Shown: one piece after another, positions 51,163 through 58,408 of the stretch | Layout of the letters: each line of letters begins with the position of its first letter | How positions within the stretch are numbered: position 1 is the stretch's first letter | Source of the DNA: Amycolatopsis coloradensis | GTDB taxonomy: Bacteria > Actinomycetota > Actinomycetes > Mycobacteriales > Pseudonocardiaceae | Direction: 5' to 3' | NCBI RefSeq assembly: GCF_037997115.1 | Contig: NZ_CP150484.1 | Span: forward strand, 2,456,816 to 2,520,815 | DNA length: 64,000 nt | Notes under the pieces: generated by a model | The model's database searches: none | Told to the model about the DNA's origin: nothing | What the model saw: only the letters and a program-made list of their open reading frames with translations | Program-made: the position numbers and the translations under genes

Positions 51163-52652
51163 GCACCGCCTCCGGCCGTACTGATCTCGATCTCGTAGTC
51201 GGGGCCCCGGAAGACACCGCTCGTGGTGGTCAAGCGGGCGACCGCGCCGGTCTGTGGCGGCCGCAGGACGATCTCGATCTGTCCGTCGGACGTGGTGCTC
51301 CGCCGGGTGCCGTCCGCGCCGACGGCACTGCCCAGCGCTTGCCCCAGCAGGTCGAGCAGCCGCTCGAAGACGCTGTGGTCGAGCTTCTCGAACGCCGAAA
51401 GCCGCACGACGCCGCCGGTGTCGAGCATGTTCCACGCCGCTTCGAGTTCGGCGCGTTCCTGCAGGGCTTTTTCGGCTCTCGCGGCTCTGATCGCGCTGAC
51501 GTCGCGCACCCGGCCGGTCCTGGTGAACCGCTCGGTGCGGCCCGCGGAGCGAAGCAGTTCCGACACCTCGACCGGCGGCGCGTCGAGCCACGACGCCGTC
51601 GTGCTGACCACTTCCGGATCCGCGTGGGCGAGGTGCGCGTGCCGAGCGGAACTCAGCCCGAACATCGTGGACCACAGGCGATGCAGGTCCTCCTGTGCCG
51701 GGACGACGGTGAACCACCGCGCCAGCTCGCGGAAATCGGCGACCGCGCTGCTCGCGCGCCGCCGCGATTCGGTGATCCGGTCGAGGACCTGGAGAAGCGT
51801 GATGATCGCGCGCCGCGCGAGGCGATGAAGGTCCTCGACCCGCGGCGTCGCCCCGTCCTCGGGCAGGAACCACGCGCGAAGGCCGTCCCACCGCGCCTTG
51901 CGGACGTCGAGCCAGCGCGGATCGGGGTTCGGCAGCGACGCTCCGTTGAGCGCCCGCCGGTGCATCCGCTCGACGCCGTGGTCGTCGACCTCCTTGATCC
52001 GGGTGGCGATCGTGTGCGCGTGATGTTCCAGGTCGTTCAGGAACCCCTGCAGATACGTGACCGTGGCCGCCTTGACCTCGTGGAACGTCGCGAGGTCGGC
52101 TTCGGCGTGCAGGAGGCGCTGGAGGTCGCCGTTGAAGCGCTTCGTGTTGTCGCGGAACGCTTCGAGGTGGCTCTCGACTTCGGTGAGCGTGCTGAACACG
52201 CGCCTGTCCGTGCCGTCTTCGAGCTGCTTCGCGAGCTCGCCGAGCCGCTCACCCAGCGCCTCGAGCGTCGCAGTCTGGAGCGCCCCGGACGCGTTGAGCA
52301 CCTCGTTCGCGCGGACCACCCCCGCGTACGCCGCTTCGCCCTGCCGGCTCAGCGAGTACTGGAGATTGCGGCGCTCGTACTCCGACGCCGTCCGGTAGTC
52401 GCCCGCGTGGCTCTGGACGACGTCGAGGTGGCCCTGGCTCCTCAGCTGGTCCAGCGCCTTGACGAGGTCTTCGTCGTCCAGCGTCTCCAGCCAGCCGACT
52501 TCGCGCAGCCTCGCGCGGACGTCGTCGATCCCGAGGGCCGTCTCAAGTCGCTCGTTCGCCTCGCCGAAGGCGTGCAGGATCGCCAGGGGGAGCCCGGATC
52601 TGCTGCCGTCGGTGAAACGGAACATCTCGGGCGGAACACGGATCGGATCCAT
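51159..52652 (-). CDS. JetA-like DUF2397 (TIGR02677) protein, Wadjet type III-like
   Basis: The 497-residue first gene of the operon shows PPEMFRFTDGSRSGLPLAILHAFGEANERLETALGIDDVRARLREVGW and QLRSQGHLDVVQSHAGDYRTASEYERRNLQYSLSRQGEAAYAGVV, then long helical segments that pair with the SMC heads, ending IEIVLRPPQTGAVARLTTTSGVFRGPDYEIEIS. It corresponds to the kleisin-like JetA of Wadjet type III (DUF2397). ATG 52652 follows GGAGGACGC. It is the promoter-proximal gene of a three-gene operon. Confidence 0.9.
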   Translation of the reverse strand: MDPIRVPPEMFRFTDGSRSGLPLAILHAFGEANERLETALGIDDVRARLREVGWLETLDDEDLVKALDQLRSQGHLDVVQSHAGDYRTASEYERRNLQYSLSRQGEAAYAGVVRANEVLNASGALQTATLEALGERLGELAKQLEDGTDRRVFSTLTEVESHLEAFRDNTKRFNGDLQRLLHAEADLATFHEVKAATVTYLQGFLNDLEHHAHTIATRIKEVDDHGVERMHRRALNGASLPNPDPRWLDVRKARWDGLRAWFLPEDGATPRVEDLHRLARRAIITLLQVLDRITESRRRASSAVADFRELARWFTVVPAQEDLHRLWSTMFGLSSARHAHLAHADPEVVSTTASWLDAPPVEVSELLRSAGRTERFTRTGRVRDVSAIRAARAEKALQERAELEAAWNMLDTGGVVRLSAFEKLDHSVFERLLDLLGQALGSAVGADGTRRSTTSDGQIEIVLRPPQTGAVARLTTTSGVFRGPDYEIEISTAGGGA

Positions 52653-52739
52653 GCGTCCTCCGGCGGCTGGTGCGTGGAGCTACACGTTAGGGGGTAACCC
52701 AGGCGAGTCCCAACGGACCGTCGTTTTCACGCAGAGTGC

Positions 52740-53066
52740 TCACGTCGTGAACAGTTCGAGACGCACCGTGGTCCCGTCGACGGTGACCTTGCGGACCACG
52801 CGGCGGCCGTCGACGAGCCGGTCGTCGTTCATCACTCCGGGAGCGAAGTTCGACGCCTCGAGCAGCTTGGGCACGTCCTCCGCCGGAAGGGTGAGGACGA
52901 CGACGTACCTCGAGTCGATGCCGCGGTCGTGCTGTGTCTCCAGCACCTTGCCGCTGGCGGGCATCGAGATCCCGCCGAACCGGAAGGCTTCTTCTGGTTT
53001 TGGGCTTGGCGGGGGCGTCGCGCAACCGGCCAGGAGGAGGGCGAGGACCGCGAGCAGGGTTTTCAC
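52740..53066 (-). CDS. Small lipoprotein, hypothetical
   Basis: The 108-residue protein has a lipoprotein signal peptide, MKTLLAVLALLLAGC (Cys15), and a small beta-rich domain, FRFGGISMPASGKVLETQHDRGIDSRYVVVLTLPAEDVPKLLEASNFAPGV. No family is recognised. The gene lies 87 nt upstream of JetA on the same strand, but its promoter region and lipoprotein character suggest it is unrelated to the Wadjet-like operon. Confidence 0.75.
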   Translation of the reverse strand: MKTLLAVLALLLAGCATPPPSPKPEEAFRFGGISMPASGKVLETQHDRGIDSRYVVVLTLPAEDVPKLLEASNFAPGVMNDDRLVDGRRVVRKVTVDGTTVRLELFTT

Positions 53067-53174
53067 CTAACGTGAGACGCACGGTGGACGTAAGCGTTCC
53101 GTCACACTCGGACGGGGATGACAGGGGCGGTGCGACACGTTGTACTGGGTGTCAACGACCGAAGGAGATCTACA

Positions 53175-53669
53175 GTGACGGAAAAGGCTGTTCTCGCGGG
53201 CGGCTGTTTCTGGGGCATGCAGGACCTGTTCCGCCGGCACCCCGGGGTCGTCTCCACCAGGGTCGGCTACACCGGCGGCGACGTGCCGAACGCGACCTAC
53301 CGCAACCACGGCTCCCACGCCGAAGGCATCGAGATCGTCTTCGACCCGGCGCAGCTATCGTACCGGCAGATCCTGGAGTTCTTCTTCCAGATCCACGACC
53401 CGACGACCCGCAACCGCCAGGGCAACGACATCGGCACGACCTACCGCTCGGCGATCTTCTACACCGACGACAAGCAGAAGCAGGTCGCCGAACAGACGAT
53501 CGCCGACGTCGACGCCTCCGGGAAGTGGCCGGGCAAGGTGGTCACCGAGGTGACCCAGGCCGGTGACTTCTGGGAAGCCGAGCCGGAGCACCAGGACTAC
53601 CTGGAGCGCATCCCGAACGGCTACACCTGCCACTACGTGCGGCCGGAATGGCAACTCGGCGAGCGCTGA
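53175..53669 (+). CDS. msrA: Peptide-methionine (S)-S-oxide reductase MsrA
   Basis: The 164-residue protein repairs methionine S-sulfoxide in proteins. The catalytic motif [11 protein letters not shown] sits at residues 9-19 with the nucleophile in [52 protein letters not shown] and [20 protein letters not shown] follow, with the C-terminal recycling Cys region present. GTG 53175 follows AAGGAG at correct spacing; the longer frame from 53118 is not needed. The neighbouring MOSC gene overlaps its end by 22 nt. Confidence 0.96.
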   Translation: MTEKAVLAGGCFWGMQDLFRRHPGVVSTRVGYTGGDVPNATYRNHGSHAEGIEIVFDPAQLSYRQILEFFFQIHDPTTRNRQGNDIGTTYRSAIFYTDDKQKQVAEQTIADVDASGKWPGKVVTEVTQAGDFWEAEPEHQDYLERIPNGYTCHYVRPEWQLGER

Positions 53670-54118
53670 TCGTCGCGCTGCACGTCTCTTCGGTGCACGC
53701 GTACGAGGGCCGTCCCTCTGACGGCCCTCGTGCTGATCCAGTGCCGGTCTCGCGCGACCGCGTCGAGGTGCGCGCGGGACTGGGGCTGGTCGGGGACCGG
53801 TACTTCAACCACCCAGCGCATCGTTCCGCCGCGGTCACGCTCTTCTCTTCTGCTGTCCCTGGCGATCCGCTGCCGGCCCGGCGGAACATCGTGCTCTCGG
53901 GCTTCGACGTGGACGCTTTGCCGCGGGGTTCGGTGGTGGCTTTGGACTCGGGCGATGGTCCGGTGCGCTTCGAGGTCCACCGGCCCGCGAACCCGTGCGC
54001 GTGGATGGACGTCGTCTACCCGTCGGGCACTTTCCGTGCTTTGCGGGGCCGCGGCGGGAAGCGCTGCGTGCCGCTGGACGACGGTGTCTTACGCGTTGGG
54101 CCGGTAGAGATCTCCTAG
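53648..54118 (+). CDS. MOSC domain-containing protein
   Basis: The 156-residue protein has the MOSC pattern: [88 protein letters not shown]. The NPCxW region carries the family Cys thought to hold sulfur/molybdenum cofactor. MOSC proteins act in sulfur-group transfer or molybdoenzyme detoxification. The start ATG 53648 overlaps msrA by 22 nt, so the two are likely co-translated. The 3' end overlaps the convergent gene by 30 nt. Confidence 0.85.
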   Translation: MATRRALIVALHVSSVHAYEGRPSDGPRADPVPVSRDRVEVRAGLGLVGDRYFNHPAHRSAAVTLFSSAVPGDPLPARRNIVLSGFDVDALPRGSVVALDSGDGPVRFEVHRPANPCAWMDVVYPSGTFRALRGRGGKRCVPLDDGVLRVGPVEIS

Positions 54119-55348
54119 GGTCAGGCGCTGGTTGGCCTCGTCGAGATTGAAGCGCGCAGGGTCGAATTGGTCCGGGTCGTCGAGACCGAGCCAGTCGACT
54201 ACGTCTCGGTGTTCCGGGTGTCCGGGATCGCCGAGGATCTGGATCAGCCGGGCGTAACCCCCGGTTCCGCCGACGTCCTCCGGCGGGCAAGCCGCTTGCC
54301 CCGCGACGCATCGCGGGTAGCGCCCGTCGGAGGTGGCGGCCGTGGCTTCCTCGATGAGGATCTCGTGGTCCCAGTTGTCGCCGAAGTCGTAGTTGTACAA
54401 GAGACGGCCGCCGGGCTTCACCAGGTCGTCCAGCCGCACTTTCCGTTCGTCGCGGTACTGCAGTTCAGGCTCGGCCTCGCCGTAGTAGGTGTTTCCATCG
54501 AGGAAGTAGTGCAGGTGGTAGTTCTCCCAGCCCATCGCGGCCTGGATGACGATGTGCAGCCGGTCGAGCGGGATGGCCGCCGGAACCACCACCCGTCGCC
54601 ACACCGGGAGACCCTCGATTTCCAGCAAAGTGATTTTCGCCTGGTAGATCGGATCTCCGGCTTCCGGCTCGCCCAAGATCCGTCGCATACCCGACCTGCC
54701 GAGTTCGGTCAGCTCGGCCGATTTGTCCCCGAGGGTCACCGCCCCCAATCGCTGAAGGGCATCGAGTGCACGCTCGGTATCGCGATCGGTGGTGATGCGC
54801 AAAGTCTCGAGTTGGAGTTCGGTGAGATCTTCCAACACGTAAGGTGCGCTCACGACATCCCAGACCGTCGCACACAAGCTCGCGATGTCGACAGCACCAT
54901 CGGTGTTGTACAGCAAGGCCAATGCCGCACGGCTGCCATCGTGGAACTCCGGGCGCAGCAGTGACTCGCCGAATCCCGAGTGCAGGAACGCCTCGCCCAG
55001 CTTGTCGAACCTGGTGAACAACGCGAACCACAGCTTCTGTGGGTCATCGAGAAGCGCCTGGTTCTTCTTCACCGGAACCAATCGATGCCCGGTCTTACGG
55101 ACCAGCCCCGCCGCCTTGGCGCACTCCACGACGAGCATGAGGTTGAGCAGGCGCTCGCTCGACCTGGTCCGGTACACGTGGCTGCCGATGGTCTGCTCGA
55201 GCACGTCACCGGTCTTCAACATCGGCACCAGCGCCTTGGCGTCAGCCAAGGTGATACGCCCGGTCTGGGTGAGTTTCCGTCCTGCGCCCACCCATTCGGT
55301 GAACGTGCGCACCTGCTCGACCAGTTCGGACTTCACCGCGAGATCCAT
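54089..55348 (-). CDS. Plasmid pRiA4b ORF-3-like protein
   Basis: The 419-residue protein carries a C-terminal pRiA4b ORF-3 (IS1096 TnpR-like) domain: YQAKITLLEIEGLPVWRRVVVPAAIPLDRLHIVIQAAMGWENYHLHYFLDGNTYYG, then YNYDFGDNWDHEILIEEA. The N-terminal half (VRTFTEWVGAGRKLTQTGRITLADAKALVPMLK) is a winged-helix-like region found in fusions of this family. ATG 55348 follows GGGGGTGGC. The family occurs on plasmids, ICEs and transposon neighbourhoods; its function is unknown and it fits an accessory region. Confidence 0.88.
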   Translation of the reverse strand: MDLAVKSELVEQVRTFTEWVGAGRKLTQTGRITLADAKALVPMLKTGDVLEQTIGSHVYRTRSSERLLNLMLVVECAKAAGLVRKTGHRLVPVKKNQALLDDPQKLWFALFTRFDKLGEAFLHSGFGESLLRPEFHDGSRAALALLYNTDGAVDIASLCATVWDVVSAPYVLEDLTELQLETLRITTDRDTERALDALQRLGAVTLGDKSAELTELGRSGMRRILGEPEAGDPIYQAKITLLEIEGLPVWRRVVVPAAIPLDRLHIVIQAAMGWENYHLHYFLDGNTYYGEAEPELQYRDERKVRLDDLVKPGGRLLYNYDFGDNWDHEILIEEATAATSDGRYPRCVAGQAACPPEDVGGTGGYARLIQILGDPGHPEHRDVVDWLGLDDPDQFDPARFNLDEANQRLTLGDLYRPNA

Positions 55349-55367
55349 GCCACCCCCTTCCGAGACA

Positions 55368-55946
55368 CTAGTCATCGAGCCGGCACAGACCGATCAGCCC
55401 TGCTTTGATCTGCTCCGGCGTCATGCTGTGCCGCTGATAGAGGTACTGCGCCGCTGCCAGTGGCGCGAGCAGCGCGTCGGCCCTGAAATGCGCGTCCGCT
55501 TCCGGCTCGATTTCGCTGATCAACGCGACCAGGTGACTGTGGTGCAGCCGGTACGCGCCCGTGACGAACCGCGCCATCGGCGTCTCCGTCTCCGCGACCA
55601 TCAGCAGTTCGCCGTGGGTTTCGAGCCTGTCGACGTACGCGTCCATGAACGCCCTCAACCTTTGGGTCGCGGGTGCCCCCGGCCCGAGCGGCGGCGGCCC
55701 GCTGATGAACGCTTCCTGGAACTCGCGCTCGTTCTCGTCGAGCAATGCCTGCGCCAACGCGCCCTTGTCCGGGAACCGCCGATACACGGTGCCGATCCCG
55801 ACGCCCGCTTCCGCCGCGACCTCGTCCAACGCGAGCCCGTCGATCCCTTTGGCCGCCACAAGCCTGGCCGCCGCGTGGATGATCTTCTGCCGGTTGCGAG
55901 CCGCGTCCGCCCGCTCTGGAGTCCCGGCTCCTGCGATGGGAAGCAC
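55368..55946 (-). CDS. TetR/AcrR family regulator
   Basis: The 192-residue regulator has the HTH ADAARNRQKIIHAAARLVAAKGIDGLALDEVAAEAGVGIGTVYRRFPDKGALAQALLDENEREF. A helical ligand domain follows, with RFVTGAYRLHHSHLVALISEIEPEADAHFRADALLAPLAAAQYLYQRHSMTPEQIKAGL. The GTG at 55946 is the start. It is divergent from the cupin gene, with a set of AAGTGGAA half-sites between them, so it probably represses that gene and itself. Confidence 0.92.
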   Translation of the reverse strand: MLPIAGAGTPERADAARNRQKIIHAAARLVAAKGIDGLALDEVAAEAGVGIGTVYRRFPDKGALAQALLDENEREFQEAFISGPPPLGPGAPATQRLRAFMDAYVDRLETHGELLMVAETETPMARFVTGAYRLHHSHLVALISEIEPEADAHFRADALLAPLAAAQYLYQRHSMTPEQIKAGLIGLCRLDD

Positions 55947-55968
55947 CCGGCCAGCCTAACCGGTGGAC

Positions 55969-56013
55969 AAGTGGAACTTTCTCCAGTTAACTAAGTGGAG
56001 GAACTTCCACTTA
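55969..56013. promoter_or_regulatory. TetR operator with three AAGTGGAA half-sites
   Basis: TAAGTGGA (55992-55999) and TCCACTTA (56006-56013) form a perfect 8-nt inverted repeat with a 6-nt spacer, ending 11 nt before the cupin start. A third half-site, AAGTGGAA, at 55969-55976 lies 16 nt further upstream in the same orientation as the left arm. The sites overlap where the ribosome-binding site and promoter of the cupin gene must lie. Confidence 0.75.
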
Positions 56014-56024
56014 AGGAGACTTGG

Positions 56025-56411
56025 ATGTCTGTCGAACACTTCACGAGCGATGACGCTTCGACCTGGTTCCAGCGGCTCGACCAGCGGATCTTCCTGGCCG
56101 ACGTCCTCGCGCAAGACAGCGGTGCGGCGATGTCCGTCGGCTTCGCTCGCTACGGGAAAGGAGAGAAGAATCCGTGGAAGATGACGTACGACGAGGCCCT
56201 CGTCATCACTTCCGGCACCTTCACCGTCGAGGGCCCTTCGGGTTCGGTGACGGCTCGGGCGGGCGAGGTGATCTATCTGCGGGCGGGGACCGAGGTGGTC
56301 TACGTGGCCGATGAGGACACGGAACTGGTCTATGTCACCTATCCGCATTGGCTGGCCGCTACGGAATCTTCAGCCGAAGCGCATCGTCTTGACGATTTCC
56401 ACGAGGTCTGA
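56025..56411 (+). CDS. Cupin domain (EutQ-like) protein
   Basis: The 128-residue protein is a small cupin barrel: VLAQDSGAAMSVGFARYGKGEKNPWKMTYDEALVITSGTFTVEGPSGSVTARAGEVIYLRAGTEVVYVADEDTELVYVTYPHW. It resembles EutQ/ethanolamine-type cupins, but the usual metal-ligand His residues are few, so it may bind a ligand without metal. ATG 56025 follows AAGGAG. The divergent TetR regulator and operator indicate inducible expression. The substrate is unknown. Confidence 0.88.
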   Translation: MSVEHFTSDDASTWFQRLDQRIFLADVLAQDSGAAMSVGFARYGKGEKNPWKMTYDEALVITSGTFTVEGPSGSVTARAGEVIYLRAGTEVVYVADEDTELVYVTYPHWLAATESSAEAHRLDDFHEV

Positions 56412-56478
56412 GGCGCAATCTCGTTGGCTTGAACCTCCCAAACAGGACAAGTAGCCTCAACCCGAGGGGGAGGGGTTT

Positions 56479-56775
56479 ATGACGGGGTTCGAAGCTGATC
56501 CGAAAGCCTTGCGTGACGCGGCCGATCAGGCCAGACAAGCCGCGGGAATCGTGCGCGAGCTGGATCTGGAGCGGGTGGCGGCGCTTTCCGGCGCATTGAC
56601 CGGAACGGAGTCCGCGAAGACCGCCGCCGAGCTCGGTCCACATTGGGAGAACTCCATCAGTGTCTGGGCGAAGGGGGTGGATTCCTACGCGGCATCACTG
56701 ACCACTGCCGCGACCGCGTACCGGGTTCGAGATGACGCCGGTGAACAGGAATTCGACGGGACAGGTGGTCGATGA
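56479..56775 (+). CDS. EspC/WXG100-like type VII secretion partner
   Basis: The 98-residue helical protein (TGFEADPKALRDAADQARQAAGIVRELDLERVAALSGALTGTESAKTAAELGPHWENSISVWAKGVDSYAASLTTAATAYRVRDDAG) has the two-helix ESX-partner form. The turn and a C-terminal Y-x3-D/E-like signal (YRVRDDAGEQEF) are typical of the EspC-like type VII class. It overlaps the following effector gene by 4 nt, as secretion partners do. The start is ATG 56479. No ESX core genes lie in this window. Confidence 0.75.
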   Translation: MTGFEADPKALRDAADQARQAAGIVRELDLERVAALSGALTGTESAKTAAELGPHWENSISVWAKGVDSYAASLTTAATAYRVRDDAGEQEFDGTGGR

Positions 56776-57953
56776 TGGTCACCTGGGCCGACGTCAGTCA
56801 GTGGAAAGCCGACGGGATCGGGCAGATCGGTGACCACTTGGCCGCGCAGAACCGCCAGGTGCTCGGCTTGCAAGACGAGATCGACGGCGCCAAGCCCGCC
56901 GGGTGGGCCGGTGAGGCAGCGGACGCGGCGGCCGAGAATCTGCGCGCCCGCTGTCAGGAACTCGAGGATCTCGCGGCGCGCTTGTCCGCAGCGGTGAAGA
57001 TCATCGACGACACCGAGCAAGCTGTGCGCGATTTGGTGCGTAGTGTCGAGACGACCGAGGATTTCGCCGCCAAGAACGGTTTCCGGATCGACAACGGCAA
57101 GGTCGTCGAGACCGAAAACGCCAGTGGGTTTCTCTCCAGCATGCTGTTGCAGGTCGAGGTGGAAGCCATTTTGGCCCGTGCCGGACAGATCGACACCGAA
57201 CTGAATTCCGTGCTCAAGCGCATCCTGGCAGGCGAAATCGGTGACGCCGGCGCGACGACGCTGGCTGCGGCCGCCGCGGCAGGCGAAGATCGCATCGCCG
57301 ACGAGCAGCGGCACCGCGATCTCCTGGCGAAGTACCAGGTCAAAACAGACGGCACGACAGTGTGGCCGAGCGGTCTGACCGGCTGGCTCGCGGAACGAGC
57401 GGGTTTCTCGAAGGAGAAGATCACTCAAGCAGAGGCCAAGTTGCTCGACGATCTGCAGATGCGCAAGGGATTGCTCGGGCTCAAGGAGTTCGCCGACATC
57501 CGGCAGGACGCCTTGCACGTCGCCGAAGGCAAATTCGAGGGCAAAGGCCTGACCGACGGGCACGCCGACGCGTTCCGCCACGCCTACTGGAACGCGATGA
57601 TGACGCAGCGGTACGGAGAAGAGTGGGCCCGCGACTTCGCCACGGCGCACGAGCGGAACCCGAGCAGTCACCACGTCCCGGTGGCCATGGACCTGCACAA
57701 CAACGAAGTCGGCCGCGCGATCGCCCGAGCCAACCCGGACGCCGGTCCCGAGGAGCTGGCGAACCTGGTCGAACAAGCCGTCAAGGACGGCAAAATGGTG
57801 GTCATCGACAAGAATGACACCCTGGTATCGTCCAACGAATCGCCTCCTGGCGAGACCCGCGAAACCAAGAACAAGCCTTGGCCCACGGACAATCCGGGGC
57901 GCAACGACGACCACGACCCCGGCGACCCGTCGGCGACTCCGGACCAATACTGA
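56772..57953 (+). CDS. Candidate type VII secreted effector with C-terminal DUF6973-like domain
   Basis: The 393-residue protein has an N-terminal helical WXG-type region (WADVSQWKADGIGQIGDHLAAQNRQVLGLQDEIDGAKPAGWAGEAADAAAENLRARCQELEDLAARLSAAVKII, with PAGWAGEAA as WxG turn). The C-terminal domain shows DGHADAFRHAYWNAMMTQRYGEEWARDFATAHE and SSHHVPVAMDLHNNEVGRAIA. The H and N/D-rich motifs of that domain (FRHAYWN, MDLHNN) look catalytic and match what I recall of DUF6973 in polymorphic toxins. The Pro-rich polar tail may be disordered. ATG 56772 overlaps the partner gene. Confidence 0.8.
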   Translation: MMVTWADVSQWKADGIGQIGDHLAAQNRQVLGLQDEIDGAKPAGWAGEAADAAAENLRARCQELEDLAARLSAAVKIIDDTEQAVRDLVRSVETTEDFAAKNGFRIDNGKVVETENASGFLSSMLLQVEVEAILARAGQIDTELNSVLKRILAGEIGDAGATTLAAAAAAGEDRIADEQRHRDLLAKYQVKTDGTTVWPSGLTGWLAERAGFSKEKITQAEAKLLDDLQMRKGLLGLKEFADIRQDALHVAEGKFEGKGLTDGHADAFRHAYWNAMMTQRYGEEWARDFATAHERNPSSHHVPVAMDLHNNEVGRAIARANPDAGPEELANLVEQAVKDGKMVVIDKNDTLVSSNESPPGETRETKNKPWPTDNPGRNDDHDPGDPSATPDQY

Positions 57954-57955
57954 CC

Positions 57956-58402
57956 ATGCGCTTGATAGTGACTCTGCTCGCCCTGCTCGCCCTCGTGGCG
58001 GGCTGCGGCACGAGCACCCCAGGAGTGACAGTGGAATTCGACGAAGGTCTCGAAAAAACGATCGGAGATCTCGCCAGGTCAGGCGGCTCACGACCGCTCA
58101 AGGAACTGGCGCCCGGCGATTGGACCTCGGTACAGGTCCTCACCGGCCCCGCTTCAGGCGCGCGAATCGAACGCGAGCTCGGCAGGCCCGTCACGGTCGA
58201 GGGCGATGGCACGCACAGTGGGGACTACGTCCAGGACGGCAATCTGCTGGTGTTCGACCGCGACGGCGCCACTACGCGGATGGTCAGCCTGGGCACCCTC
58301 GCCGCTCTCGGCGAGGGTAAGTACCGGGCCGATGTGGTGCTGCGGGCGCAGGGTGGCGCCATCACGATGACGGACCCGGACGGGCGACCCGCAGGCCGTT
58401 GA
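57956..58402 (+). CDS. Small lipoprotein, candidate cognate immunity or accessory protein
   Basis: The 148-residue protein has a lipoprotein signal peptide, MRLIVTLLALLALVAGC (Cys17), and a small beta-rich domain, SVQVLTGPASGARIERELGRPVTVEGDGTHSGDYVQDGNLLVFDRDGATTRMVSLGTLAALGEG. It starts 2 nt after the effector stop, so it is co-transcribed. An exported lipoprotein directly after a secreted toxin-like gene is a reasonable immunity candidate, but no family is recognised. The next gene is convergent. Confidence 0.65.
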   Translation: MRLIVTLLALLALVAGCGTSTPGVTVEFDEGLEKTIGDLARSGGSRPLKELAPGDWTSVQVLTGPASGARIERELGRPVTVEGDGTHSGDYVQDGNLLVFDRDGATTRMVSLGTLAALGEGKYRADVVLRAQGGAITMTDPDGRPAGR

Positions 58403-58408
58403 CCAGGG

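Noticed and set aside
45962-51217. A single 1751-codon open frame spanning JetC and most of JetB
   Set aside because: The part upstream of 49945 reads JetB in a wrong frame with Arg/Pro-rich nonsense. The GTG at 49945 has a strong ribosome-binding site and overlaps the JetB stop, so JetC begins there.
54089-55348. A transposase
   Set aside because: The pRiA4b ORF-3 domain is a passenger-type protein found near transposons. No DDE or recombinase motif is present.
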